From contig DAOUZG010000057.1 in assembly GCA_030665705.1 (NCBI GenBank), positions 1 through 8,952 on the forward strand: 8,952 nt of DNA. Direction: 5' to 3'. The notes beneath the pieces were generated by a model. The model was not told the origin of the DNA. It ran no database searches and was given only the letters and a program-made list of their open reading frames with translations. A program made the position numbers and the translations under genes. This DNA is from Deltaproteobacteria bacterium (lineage in GTDB: Bacteria; Myxococcota_A; UBA9160; SZUA-336). Of the stretch, positions 1-5,980 are shown piece by piece (position 1 is the first letter of the stretch; each line of letters starts with the position of its first letter).

Positions 1-770
1 GCCTCGTAGTCGTAGAAGCTTCGGTCGGGGACGATCTCGCCGGGGACGGACGCCTCCGGCTCGCGGCCCCCCAGGACCGAACATTCGATCTCCCGCGCGT
101 CGACCGCCGGCTCCACGAGGGCCCGGAGGTCGTACCGCACCGCGTCGCGTAGCGCCTCTCGGAGCGCAGAACGGTCCTCTACGCGGTGCACTCCGACGGA
201 CGAGCCCGTGTTCGCGGGCTTGACGAAGGCAGGAAAACCTACCTTCTGCTCCACCTTCTCGAGCAGCGAGTCGGCCGCCCCGAGCGCCTGCGGCCGCGGG
301 ATGTCCATCCACGGCAGTATGGGCAGCCCGGCGTGGCTGAGCACACCCTTCGTGAGGGCCTTGTCCATTGCGACGGCGCTCGCGGTGACTCCCGCTCCGA
401 CGTAGGGAACGCCAGCGAGCTCGAGGAGTCCCTGGAGCGATCCGTCTTCCCCGCCCCGCCCGTGGATGATCGGAAACACGACATCTGGCGGCGGGTCGAT
501 GGCAGGTCGTCGATCCTGCCCGAGCAACTCCAGCCGCGGGCTGACGGCCGGAACGACGGGCACGGCCTCGCGGCTCTCGAAGATTCCCTCCGGCGCCAGC
601 CCGGCCTCCTGCGTTGCGGCGTACCAGCCACCGTTATGGTCGACGCCGATCAGGATCGGCTCGTAACGCGAAGGATCGAGGGCTCCCAGCACGGTCGTCG
701 CCGAGACGACGGAAACCTCGTGCTCGGTCGAGCACCCCCCGAAGATCACCCCCACACGAAGCTTGGGCAC
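1..770 (-). CDS. ddl: D-alanine--D-alanine ligase, 3' end beyond window
   Basis: ATP-grasp ligase that joins two D-alanines in the cytoplasm to make the dipeptide terminus of the peptidoglycan precursor. The frame from GTG 770-768 is open for 256 codons to the left edge, without a stop or frameshift. Visible family motifs are VGVIFGG at 6-12 and STEHEVSVVSA at 14-24 (E16 matches the N-terminal catalytic Glu of E. coli DdlB). HGRGGEDG is at 103-110, followed by QGLLELAGVPYVGAG and AMDK at 134-137, then FVKPANTGSSVGV at 182-194, the ATP-binding strand and Ser loop. The last residues are FYDYE, the start of the omega loop. The residues that separate D-Ala from D-Lac ligases lie just outside, so specificity cannot be read here. 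GTG 770 puts the N-terminus at the usual family distance; an in-frame GTG at 797-795 would add nine residues. There is no good Shine-Dalgarno sequence, but a -10-like hexamer ends six bases before the GTG. It is divergent from larE. Confidence 0.93.
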   Translation of the reverse strand, partial: MPKLRVGVIFGGCSTEHEVSVVSATTVLGALDPSRYEPILIGVDHNGGWYAATQEAGLAPEGIFESREAVPVVPAVSPRLELLGQDRRPAIDPPPDVVFPIIHGRGGEDGSLQGLLELAGVPYVGAGVTASAVAMDKALTKGVLSHAGLPILPWMDIPRPQALGAADSLLEKVEQKVGFPAFVKPANTGSSVGVHRVEDRSALREALRDAVRYDLRALVEPAVDAREIECSVLGGREPEASVPGEIVPDRSFYDYE

Positions 771-804
771 GTCGAGAGGGTAGCACCCCCGCTCCACGCG
801 TCAT
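771..804 (-). promoter_or_regulatory. Putative ddl promoter giving a leaderless transcript
   Basis: Read on the minus strand: ATGACG (804-799; 4/6 to TTGACA), 16 bases, TACCCT (782-777; fits TAnnnT), six bases, then GTG at 770. Transcription starting about seven bases after the -10 would begin at the start codon. This fits the lack of a Shine-Dalgarno sequence. It is inferred from sequence only. Confidence 0.45.
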
Positions 805-840
805 TGACACTGCTCCCGCGCCCTCCGTACCCTCAGTCTC
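804..840 (+). promoter_or_regulatory. Putative larE promoter giving a leaderless transcript
   Basis: TTGACA at 804-809 is a perfect consensus -35. It is followed by 18 bases and TACCCT at 828-833 (TAnnnT), then seven bases to the GTG at 841. The expected transcription start falls on, or one base before, the start codon. The -35 shares base 804 with the opposing ddl -35 (combined CGTCATTGACA at 799-809), so the two promoters sit back to back and may compete or share a regulator. Confidence 0.5.
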
Positions 841-1683
841 GTGACGGACGTAGAGCGCAAAGAGAAGACTCTCGTGGAGAGGCTTGCCGAGGTGGGCTCC
901 TTGATCGTGGCCTACTCGGGGGGCGTCGACTCCACGTATCTCGCGTACGCGGCGCACCAGGCCCTCGGCGAACGCGCTCTGGCCGTCACCGCCGTCTCCC
1001 CCTCCTACCCACAGTCGCACCGCGAGCTGGCCGAGGAGGTGTCGCGTCGGTTCGGGTTCCGTCACCGATTCGTTGCGACGCACGAGATAGACAATCCGGA
1101 CTACCGGCGGAATCCGGCGGACCGCTGCTACTTCTGCAAGACGGAGCTCTTTTCGTTGCTCGAGCAGCTCCGCGGGGAGCTGGGGTTTTCCGCGGTCGGG
1201 TACGGCGTGAACACGGACGACACGAGTGACTTCCGCCCCGGCCACCGGGCGGCCGAGGAGCACCGGATCCTCGCTCCGTTCCTGGAGGTGGGGCTGTCAA
1301 AGACCGAGATCCGAGAGCTCTCGCGTGCGGCACAGCTGCCGACGGCGGATATTCCGGCGTCGGCCTGTCTCGCCTCCCGGATCCCTTACGGGATGGAGGT
1401 GACTTCGGAGAAGCTTCGCCAGATCGACGAGGCGGAAGAAGCGCTCCGAGCACTGGGCTTTCGGCAGCTCCGCGTTCGGCATCACGGGGATCTAGCGCGG
1501 ATCGAGATCGCTCCCGAAGAGCTGCCGCGGGCGCTGGAACTCGAGCGTGCCCGAGCCATGTCGGCGGCGCTCCACGCCGTCGGATTCCGTTGGGTCGCGC
1601 TGGACCTCGACGGCTACCGGACGGGCTCGCTGAACGAGATCCTGCAGATCGAGTCGGGCCCGGATCCCGACACGTCGGCGTGA
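841..1683 (+). CDS. larE: LarE-type ATP-dependent sacrificial sulfur transferase
   Basis: 280-residue PP-loop ATP pyrophosphatase. In the characterised pathway LarE adenylates a nicotinic-acid-derived dicarboxylate and gives it sulfur, towards the nickel-pincer nucleotide cofactor of lactate racemase and relatives. Visible are the PP-loop SGGVDS at 26-31, VSPSYP at 52-57, ADRCYFCK at 93-100, YGVNTDD at 121-127, APFLEVGLSKTEIR at 145-158 and ACLASRIPYG at 175-184. C176 coincides in number with the sulfur-donating Cys176 of Lactobacillus plantarum LarE. C96 and C99 give three cysteines in all, which may suit an iron-sulfur-type LarE rather than a strictly sacrificial one. GTG 841 is chosen because it gives the normal N-terminus and lies seven bases after a -10 hexamer; no Shine-Dalgarno sequence is seen. 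No larA, larB or larC is in the window. The stop overlaps the next gene as GTGA, so the two are probably co-translated. Confidence 0.9.
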   Translation: MTDVERKEKTLVERLAEVGSLIVAYSGGVDSTYLAYAAHQALGERALAVTAVSPSYPQSHRELAEEVSRRFGFRHRFVATHEIDNPDYRRNPADRCYFCKTELFSLLEQLRGELGFSAVGYGVNTDDTSDFRPGHRAAEEHRILAPFLEVGLSKTEIRELSRAAQLPTADIPASACLASRIPYGMEVTSEKLRQIDEAEEALRALGFRQLRVRHHGDLARIEIAPEELPRALELERARAMSAALHAVGFRWVALDLDGYRTGSLNEILQIESGPDPDTSA

Positions 1684-2492
1684 TCGAGACGCAAGGGGCT
1701 CCCTACGACCAGGGCTGGGAGCAGGGGGCCGCGCTTGGAGAGGCAGTCCGCGCCCAGCTAGCGTCCCTTCGTGCGGCGGCTGGCTGGATCTCGTGGCGCC
1801 GACAGCTGCGATCCGCGCATCGCGGACCGGCCGAGCTCGTGCGGCGCTTTCTTCCGCAGCATCACGAGAGGCTCTGTGGTGTTGCGGACGCTGCACGGGT
1901 TCCGCTGGCCGCGCTCGAGCTGCTCGCAGGCTCCCAGCGCGTCGGCGTTTCGGGAGGCGTTCGAGCGGGACGGCTCGAGGCACGCATCGACTCCAACGAC
2001 ATTCGGAACCGGCTCCTCGTGCGTCGGAGTGTTCCGGACGCTGGAGGCTTTGCGAGCGTCGAGCTTACCTCGGCATCGTGGGCGGGTTGCTTGGCGGGAG
2101 TGAACGCGGAGGGGCTGGCCGTGGTCTGCGAGCGCGACGAGGCAAGTGGAGCTCCGACCTGCCGACTGCTGGCCCAGGAACTTCTCCTGCGGACCCGGGG
2201 CCTGGCCTCCGCGCGCGATCACGCTTGCCGGCGCGGTCGGTACCTGAGCGGAGTGTGGAGCCTGCTCGTCCTGGACCGGTCGGGGCAGGCGATCCGGCTC
2301 GATTGCGACGACGCCGGCATCCACTGCTCCGAGCTCGAGCCCCACGAGGCGACGCTCGAGGGCGTGTCGCTCACTCTGGATCCCGACACGTGTCGACTGG
2401 TGGCCGCGGGGTCTGATGAGAGCGGCGAGAAGGAGCGGGTCGTCGCGGCGTTACCCCTCCCGCGGGTCGAGGCGCGTGGGTACGGAAACTGA
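1680..2492 (+). CDS. C45 peptidase/acyltransferase-like Ntn hydrolase homologue, nucleophile Cys apparently missing
   Basis: 270 residues from GTG 1680-1682, which overlaps the larE stop in a GTGA junction. The frame is also open upstream inside larE, but the family N-terminus begins here. It resembles C45 acyl-CoA:6-aminopenicillanic-acid acyltransferase-like proteins: GAPYDQGWEQG at 6-16 (family GxPYxxGxxxG), a helical stretch with RRFLPQHHERL at 55-65, VPLAALELLA at 74-83, and WAGCLAGVNAEGLAVV at 134-149 (family G.N..GL.V). These enzymes are made as proenzymes and cut themselves before a nucleophilic Cys, normally in a GCT-like motif after the LELL segment. Here that place reads RVGVSGGVRAGRLEARIDSND (87-107), with no Cys. 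It may therefore be uncleaved and inactive as a hydrolase, use another residue, or be more divergent than I judge. No signal peptide is seen, so it is probably cytoplasmic. The last 42 bp overlap the convergent gene. Substrate unknown. Confidence 0.7.
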   Translation: MIETQGAPYDQGWEQGAALGEAVRAQLASLRAAAGWISWRRQLRSAHRGPAELVRRFLPQHHERLCGVADAARVPLAALELLAGSQRVGVSGGVRAGRLEARIDSNDIRNRLLVRRSVPDAGGFASVELTSASWAGCLAGVNAEGLAVVCERDEASGAPTCRLLAQELLLRTRGLASARDHACRRGRYLSGVWSLLVLDRSGQAIRLDCDDAGIHCSELEPHEATLEGVSLTLDPDTCRLVAAGSDESGEKERVVAALPLPRVEARGYGN

Positions 2493-2864
2493 GTGGTCGC
2501 CCAGGATCGCGACGAGCCGATCGGCCCAGCCGTACTTCTCGGCCAGCCGAGCGTTGAGCCAGGCAAGCACATCCGGGTCGTCGACGGGCACGGCCCGGTA
2601 GCTGCGTGTCTCACCCCCGCGCTCGAGCTCGACTTCGGGTTTGACCTTCAGACGCTGGAACCAGCGGGAGCTTGGATCGCCCGCCCGCAGCCAGAGACGG
2701 TTCTCCTCTTCGATGACCCAGAGCCTGGTCTCGTAGACGGTCCCCATCGGGTCGAACGTCCGGAGAACGACCACTTCTCCCGACTCCGAAGCGATGATCA
2801 CCGCCAGCACGAATGCGACGACGACACCCACCAGGATCAAAACGATCCGGATCAACGTTCCCAT
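2451..2864 (-). CDS. Membrane-anchored small protein, probable FMN/deazaflavin-type split-barrel fold
   Basis: 137 residues. Residues 4-26 form one strong hydrophobic helix (IRIVLILVGVVVAFVLAVII), probably an N-terminal anchor or uncleaved signal. The rest, from SGEVVVLRTFDPMGTVYETRLWV through NRLWLRAGDPSSRWFQRL and KPEVELERGGETRSYRAVPV to EKYGWADRLVAIL, has the strand order and wording of small nitroreductase/PNPOx-like split-barrel proteins. Members of that broad group bind flavin, deazaflavin or haem. No cofactor can be assigned from sequence. The start is secure: AGGGAGGG (2876-2869) lies four to five bases before ATG 2864, the best Shine-Dalgarno sequence in the window. It is the last gene of the thiI-helicase operon, 27 bp after the exported-protein gene. 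Its 3' end converges on and overlaps the C45-like gene by 42 bp. Confidence 0.7.
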   Translation of the reverse strand: MGTLIRIVLILVGVVVAFVLAVIIASESGEVVVLRTFDPMGTVYETRLWVIEEENRLWLRAGDPSSRWFQRLKVKPEVELERGGETRSYRAVPVDDPDVLAWLNARLAEKYGWADRLVAILGDHSVSVPTRLDPREG

Positions 2865-2868
2865 GACG

Positions 2869-2876
2869 CCCTCCCT
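2869..2876 (-). promoter_or_regulatory. Strong Shine-Dalgarno sequence for the membrane-anchored split-barrel-like gene
   Basis: AGGGAGGG on the minus strand, ending four bases before ATG 2864. This fixes the start. It contrasts with the SD-less, probably leaderless first genes of the transcription units and shows that internal operon genes can use canonical initiation. Confidence 0.75.
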
Positions 2877-2891
2877 GCTAGCCCGGATCCC

Positions 2892-3383
2892 CTAGGGTAA
2901 CGCTACGGTGTCGGGATCGGGAAGAGCGTCGCGTTCCTCCGGTGGGAGCGACTCGTAGAGCTGCCGATACCGAAGCCGCGCCCGGCGCAGGAGGCCGGGA
3001 TCGGTCACCCCGACGCGCGGGCCGTCCCGAACCACCCGCAAGGCTCCCCTTGCCAGATCGCGAACCGAGCCCGGCCGTGGCTCGCGGTAACGCTCCCAGA
3101 TCTCGAGGAGAGTTGCGCGCAACGCCTCGGGTTTTCGGACGGTCTCCGGCGCGAGGAGAATCGTGCGCCTCCCCTTCATGACCAGAAGATCCGCACAGGC
3201 CAACCCCTCGCACACGGCGTACGGATCGACTCGAAACGCAACGTCCGGTTCGAACGAAAAGCCGGCCGCCTGAAGATCGACCAGCGCCTGCCGGATTCGG
3301 AATCCGGCGTCGCGAGGCGGCGCCCCCGCCACACAGGCAAGGCCGAGGATGGCCCAGAGCGCGGCCGTCTTTGCCGAGGTCAA
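2892..3383 (-). CDS. Exported protein of unknown function
   Basis: 163 residues from TTG 3383-3381, which overlaps the helicase stop as TTGA. A TTG start is accepted because of this coupling and because it gives a complete signal peptide. K5, then a hydrophobic stretch at 7-20 (AALWAILGLACVAG), then small residues and a likely cleavage near APP (21-23). C17 follows GLA, a poor lipobox, so secretion by signal peptidase I is likelier than lipidation, though a lipoprotein is possible. The mature part is alpha-helical and charged: RIRQALVDLQAAGF at 29-42, then a CEGLAC pair (C58, C63) that could form a disulfide outside the cytoplasm, a central segment DLLVMKGRRTILLAPETV, and an Arg-rich C-terminal half ending LYESLPPEERDALPDPDTV. 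I do not recognise a family. Its co-transcription with an RNA helicase and ThiI gives no clear clue to its role. Confidence 0.65.
   Translation of the reverse strand: MTSAKTAALWAILGLACVAGAPPRDAGFRIRQALVDLQAAGFSFEPDVAFRVDPYAVCEGLACADLLVMKGRRTILLAPETVRKPEALRATLLEIWERYREPRPGSVRDLARGALRVVRDGPRVGVTDPGLLRRARLRYRQLYESLPPEERDALPDPDTVALP
3290..3308. repeat. Near-perfect 19-bp palindrome inside the exported-protein gene
   Basis: Arms GCCGGATTC (3290-3298) and GAATCCGGC (3300-3308) flank a single central G. It lies in the coding region just after the signal peptide (codons for the GFRIRQ stretch). It could fold in RNA only with a slightly opened loop, or be a protein-binding site, but coding constraint with GC-rich codons may explain it. 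Confidence 0.5.
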
Positions 3384-4819
3384 CGCTCCCCGGCCCCGGG
3401 TTCCCTTCGCCTGCGTCGTCGACGTCGTCGCGGGCCCGGATCGGACCGGGGTGGCTCCTCTCCTCGGCCCCTTTCCTCCGGAACCTCCGCCTGTTCTCCT
3501 TCCGCACGACGTGGGTCCCGGAGGTATTCGAAGAGCATCGCGGACAGCGCCTGCTGACCTTCCTCGGTGTCAACCAATCGCCGCAGGACCGATCCGTAGT
3601 GGGTCTGTCGCAGGTCACGCTCGCGCTCGCCTCGCTCGCGGAGATCGTGCTCGATTCGAACGAGCACACGCTGCGTGAGCCGCTCCAGCGCCTCCTCGTC
3701 GTCGGGCACGTGCCGCTCCGGGATCGTGAGACGGTTGACGGTCTGCAGGTTGCGGAAGCTCCCGATGTCGAGTCCCGACACCAGCGAGATCGCGATGCCC
3801 GCCTTTCCCAGGCGCCCGGTCCGGCCGGTTCGGTGGAGGTAGATCTCGGGCGATCCGGGCGCGCTGTAGGAGATCACGTGGGAGAGGTCGCTGATGTCGA
3901 TTCCCCGTGCCGCCACATCGGTTGCAACCAGGAACCGGAGCTGCGCGGCCTTGATCCTCGCCATCACATGCTCACGCGCCGCCTGAGTCATTTCGCCCTG
4001 GATCATGTCCGCATCGAACTGATGTCGCTTGAGGTATGAGGTCAGGTAGCGCACGTCGTCCCGCGTATTGCAGAAGATGATCGCCGACTCCGGGTCCTCG
4101 TACTCGATGATTCGTACGAGGACCTTCTCCTTCTCCGATGCTGACACCACGTAGTGATAGTGCTCGATCTCTTCCGGACTCTGCGCCGATCCCTGCGTGA
4201 GGGACACGAATTGCGGATCCCGCAGGAACGTGCGCGCGAGCGAGCGGACGCGTTCGGGGATCGTGGCCGAGAAAAGCCCGGACTGGCGCTTCTTGGGGAC
4301 GAAACTCTGGATCTCGCGCATGTCGGGCCAGAACCCGAGCGAGAGCAGCTCGTCGGCCTCATCGAAGATGAGGACCCGCAGCGATCGAAGATCCATCCGG
4401 CGGGCGTTTAGGTGGTCGAGCACTCGGCCGGGGGTTCCCGCCACCACCTGGGCGCCACGCTCGAGGGCATCGAGCTGCGGTCCGTAGGCAACCCCCCCGT
4501 AGATCGCGGTGGTCTCGATTCCCCGGGGACGCCCCATGACGGAGATCTCTCCAGCCACCTGCCGGGCCAGCTCGCGCGTCGGAGCTAGGATCAGCGCCTG
4601 GACCGCACGTTGCTCGGGGTTGATCAGCTCGACGATCGGAAGCCCGAACGCTCCGGTCTTTCCGCTCCCGGTGATGGCCTGGACGATGAGGTCCCGCCCC
4701 TCCCGCATGAGCGGGATGACCCGCTGCTGGACCGCCACCGGCTCCTTCCATCCGAGCTCGGCGATTGCGCTCTGGATCTCCTCGGAGAACGAAGCGAAGT
4801 CCGAGAGCTCCGACGTCAT
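3380..4819 (-). CDS. DEAD-box ATP-dependent RNA helicase with polyarginine tail
   Basis: 479 residues. Unwinds or remodels RNA with ATP, as DeaD/CsdA, RhlE and SrmB do in ribosome assembly and mRNA turnover. All helicase motifs are present in order: Q-motif region GWKEPVAVQQ (23-32), motif I AITGSGKT (48-55), Ia PTREL (80-84), Ib TPGR (129-132), II DEAD (153-156), III SAT (184-186), IV IIFCNT (247-252), V ATDVAARGID (299-308) and VI HRTGRTGR (329-336). After the core comes a charged C-terminal region (about 375-440) with no clear RNA-binding DbpA domain. A low-complexity acidic/basic tail ends in nine consecutive arginines (464-472), which probably adds non-specific RNA binding. ATG 4819-4817 overlaps the thiI stop as ATGA, with GTGGAG upstream as a Shine-Dalgarno sequence. 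The stop overlaps the next gene's TTG. I cannot assign a subfamily with confidence. Confidence 0.95.
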   Translation of the reverse strand: MTSELSDFASFSEEIQSAIAELGWKEPVAVQQRVIPLMREGRDLIVQAITGSGKTGAFGLPIVELINPEQRAVQALILAPTRELARQVAGEISVMGRPRGIETTAIYGGVAYGPQLDALERGAQVVAGTPGRVLDHLNARRMDLRSLRVLIFDEADELLSLGFWPDMREIQSFVPKKRQSGLFSATIPERVRSLARTFLRDPQFVSLTQGSAQSPEEIEHYHYVVSASEKEKVLVRIIEYEDPESAIIFCNTRDDVRYLTSYLKRHQFDADMIQGEMTQAAREHVMARIKAAQLRFLVATDVAARGIDISDLSHVISYSAPGSPEIYLHRTGRTGRLGKAGIAISLVSGLDIGSFRNLQTVNRLTIPERHVPDDEEALERLTQRVLVRIEHDLRERGERERDLRQTHYGSVLRRLVDTEEGQQALSAMLFEYLRDPRRAEGEQAEVPEERGRGEEPPRSDPGPRRRRRRRRREPGAGER

Positions 4820-5976
4820 GGATCCGGCTCCACCCGCTCCACCTCGATCCCGGCGACGGCGGATTCGACGAGCCCCTTCACGTCGAGTGTGCTCTCGATC
4901 TCCTCGAGCTCCTCGGGACGAGCCCAGGTGGCGGGCTGGCTCGGCATCAGATAGCTGCAGCAGTCTTCATCGGGCTCGATGGAGATGTCATACGTTTCGA
5001 TCCGCCTCGCGCGCTCGATGATTTCAACCTTGTCCATACCGATCAGCGGCCGGAGGACCGGGAGCGCGGCGACTCGGCTAATCGTATCCAGGTTCGCGAG
5101 CGTTTGCGAAGAGACCTGGCCCAAGCTCTCCCCGGTCACCAGCGCAAGCGCCCCGGCGGACCCAGCCACGACTTCGGCAATGCGGAGCATGAACCGACGG
5201 TAGAGCACTATGCGCGGATCCGCCGGCGTCTCACGGGCCAGCGTCTGCTGCAGCGTGCCGAACGGCACGAGATGCAGGTGGGACGTTCCCTGATACCGGG
5301 CCAGGAGCGCCACCACACGGCGGGCCTTTTCGATCGATGCGGCGCCCGTGTAGGGGCTGGAATGGAAGTGGACAAAGTCCAACTGGCAACCCCGCTTCGT
5401 GATCAGGTGAGATGCCACCGGTGAGTCGATCCCGCCCGAGAGCAGCGCGACTGCGCGTCCGCCCGATCCGACGGGCAACCCGCCCGGCCCGTGGCAGCGT
5501 TCGTGGAAAACGAGCGCCTGGCGCGAAAGCACGTGGATCTCGACCCAGAGCTCCGGGTCGGTGAGGTTCACGCGAGCCCCCGTTGCCTGCACCACGTGTG
5601 CTCCCACCTCGCTGGCGAGCTCCTGCGAGGTAAACGGGTGCTGCTTGTCCGCCCGGCGAGCCCGCACCCCGAAGGTGCGGGCTCCACGAGCAGAGACGAG
5701 CGTCTCTGCGACCTTGGCGATCGGCTCGGGTGCCGGCTCGCAGACGGTGACCCGGCCGAAATAGGCCACCCCGAACACCCTTTCGAGCCGCTCCCGGACC
5801 GCCTCGAACGGGACGCCGTCGCCTAGCTCCACGAGCAACCGTCCGTAGAGGCTCCGGATCCGGACCCGCCCGAACGTCTGGAGGGCCCTTTCGAGGTTTC
5901 GGCTCAGGAGCCGCTCGAAGCGGGGCCGGTTTCTACCCTTGAGGGCGATCTCGGCGTAGTGGACCGCGAGCCACAC
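4816..5976 (-). CDS. thiI: tRNA 4-thiouridine synthase ThiI, short form without rhodanese domain
   Basis: 386 residues. ThiI adenylates U8 of tRNA and directs sulfur to make s4U, a near-UV sensor; in some bacteria it also feeds thiamine thiazole synthesis. The N-terminal ferredoxin-like part begins HYAEIALKGRNRPRFERLL (6-24). The THUMP region covers about 58-165, with FGVRARRADKQHPFTSQEL (102-120) and LWVEIH (143-148). The PP-loop ATPase has ALLSGGIDSPVASHL (177-191), TGESLGQVSSQTLANL (281-296), RPLIGMDKVEII (309-320) and DEDCCSYLMP (336-345), with Cys339/340 near the position of the sulfur-relay Cys344 of E. coli. The E. coli rhodanese domain (about 100 residues, Cys456) is absent, as in Bacillus, so a cysteine desulfurase or other donor must deliver sulfur. 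GTG 5976 is the first gene of a four-gene operon. It has no Shine-Dalgarno sequence but a TATATT six bases upstream, and its stop overlaps the helicase ATG. Confidence 0.95.
   Translation of the reverse strand: MWLAVHYAEIALKGRNRPRFERLLSRNLERALQTFGRVRIRSLYGRLLVELGDGVPFEAVRERLERVFGVAYFGRVTVCEPAPEPIAKVAETLVSARGARTFGVRARRADKQHPFTSQELASEVGAHVVQATGARVNLTDPELWVEIHVLSRQALVFHERCHGPGGLPVGSGGRAVALLSGGIDSPVASHLITKRGCQLDFVHFHSSPYTGAASIEKARRVVALLARYQGTSHLHLVPFGTLQQTLARETPADPRIVLYRRFMLRIAEVVAGSAGALALVTGESLGQVSSQTLANLDTISRVAALPVLRPLIGMDKVEIIERARRIETYDISIEPDEDCCSYLMPSQPATWARPEELEEIESTLDVKGLVESAVAGIEVERVEPDP
5658..5684 (-). repeat. 11-bp perfect hairpin within thiI
   Basis: Plus-strand arms GAGCCCGCACC (5658-5668) and GGTGCGGGCTC (5674-5684) around CCGAA. 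In thiI mRNA the loop reads UUCGG. No U-tract follows on either strand, so a classical intrinsic terminator is unlikely. It lies in the sequence coding for the conserved THUMP-region stretch around GARTFGVRAR. Confidence 0.65.
5690..5709 (-). repeat. Second hairpin within thiI, adjacent to the first
   Basis: Arms GCAGAGAC (5690-5697) and GTCTCTGC (5702-5709) with a GAGC loop, separated by five bases from the 11-bp hairpin. The pair forms a tandem stem-loop block in the first third of the thiI message. Function unknown. Confidence 0.55.
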
Positions 5977-5980
5977 GGGC

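Noticed and set aside
1..770. VanA-type D-Ala-D-Lac ligase (glycopeptide resistance)
   Set aside because: No vanH/vanX neighbours are visible, and the FVKPANTGSSVG and FYDYE segments match ordinary Ddl; the deciding omega-loop residues lie off the edge, so resistance is not supported.
186..1229. 347-codon open frame on the plus strand over ddl and larE
   Set aside because: It lies antisense to ddl and out of frame with larE, has low-complexity Arg/Gly composition, and both underlying genes have clear family motifs.
1662..2391. 14-bp exact repeat GGATCCCGACACGT at 1662-1675 and 2378-2391
   Set aside because: Both copies encode DPDT-type residues in different proteins; there are no flanking similarities or mobile-element features, so probably chance.
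2890..2897. CCCTAGGG palindrome at the stop codon of the exported-protein gene as a terminator
   Set aside because: Only 8 bp with no loop and no U-tract; too short to be a terminator.
4765..5424. 219-codon open frame antisense to thiI and the helicase start
   Set aside because: A mirror of thiI codons; ThiI motifs are continuous on the minus strand.
5658..5709. Tandem hairpins in thiI as an intrinsic terminator or attenuator
   Set aside because: No U-rich run follows on either strand and the reading frame continues through with conserved ThiI residues.
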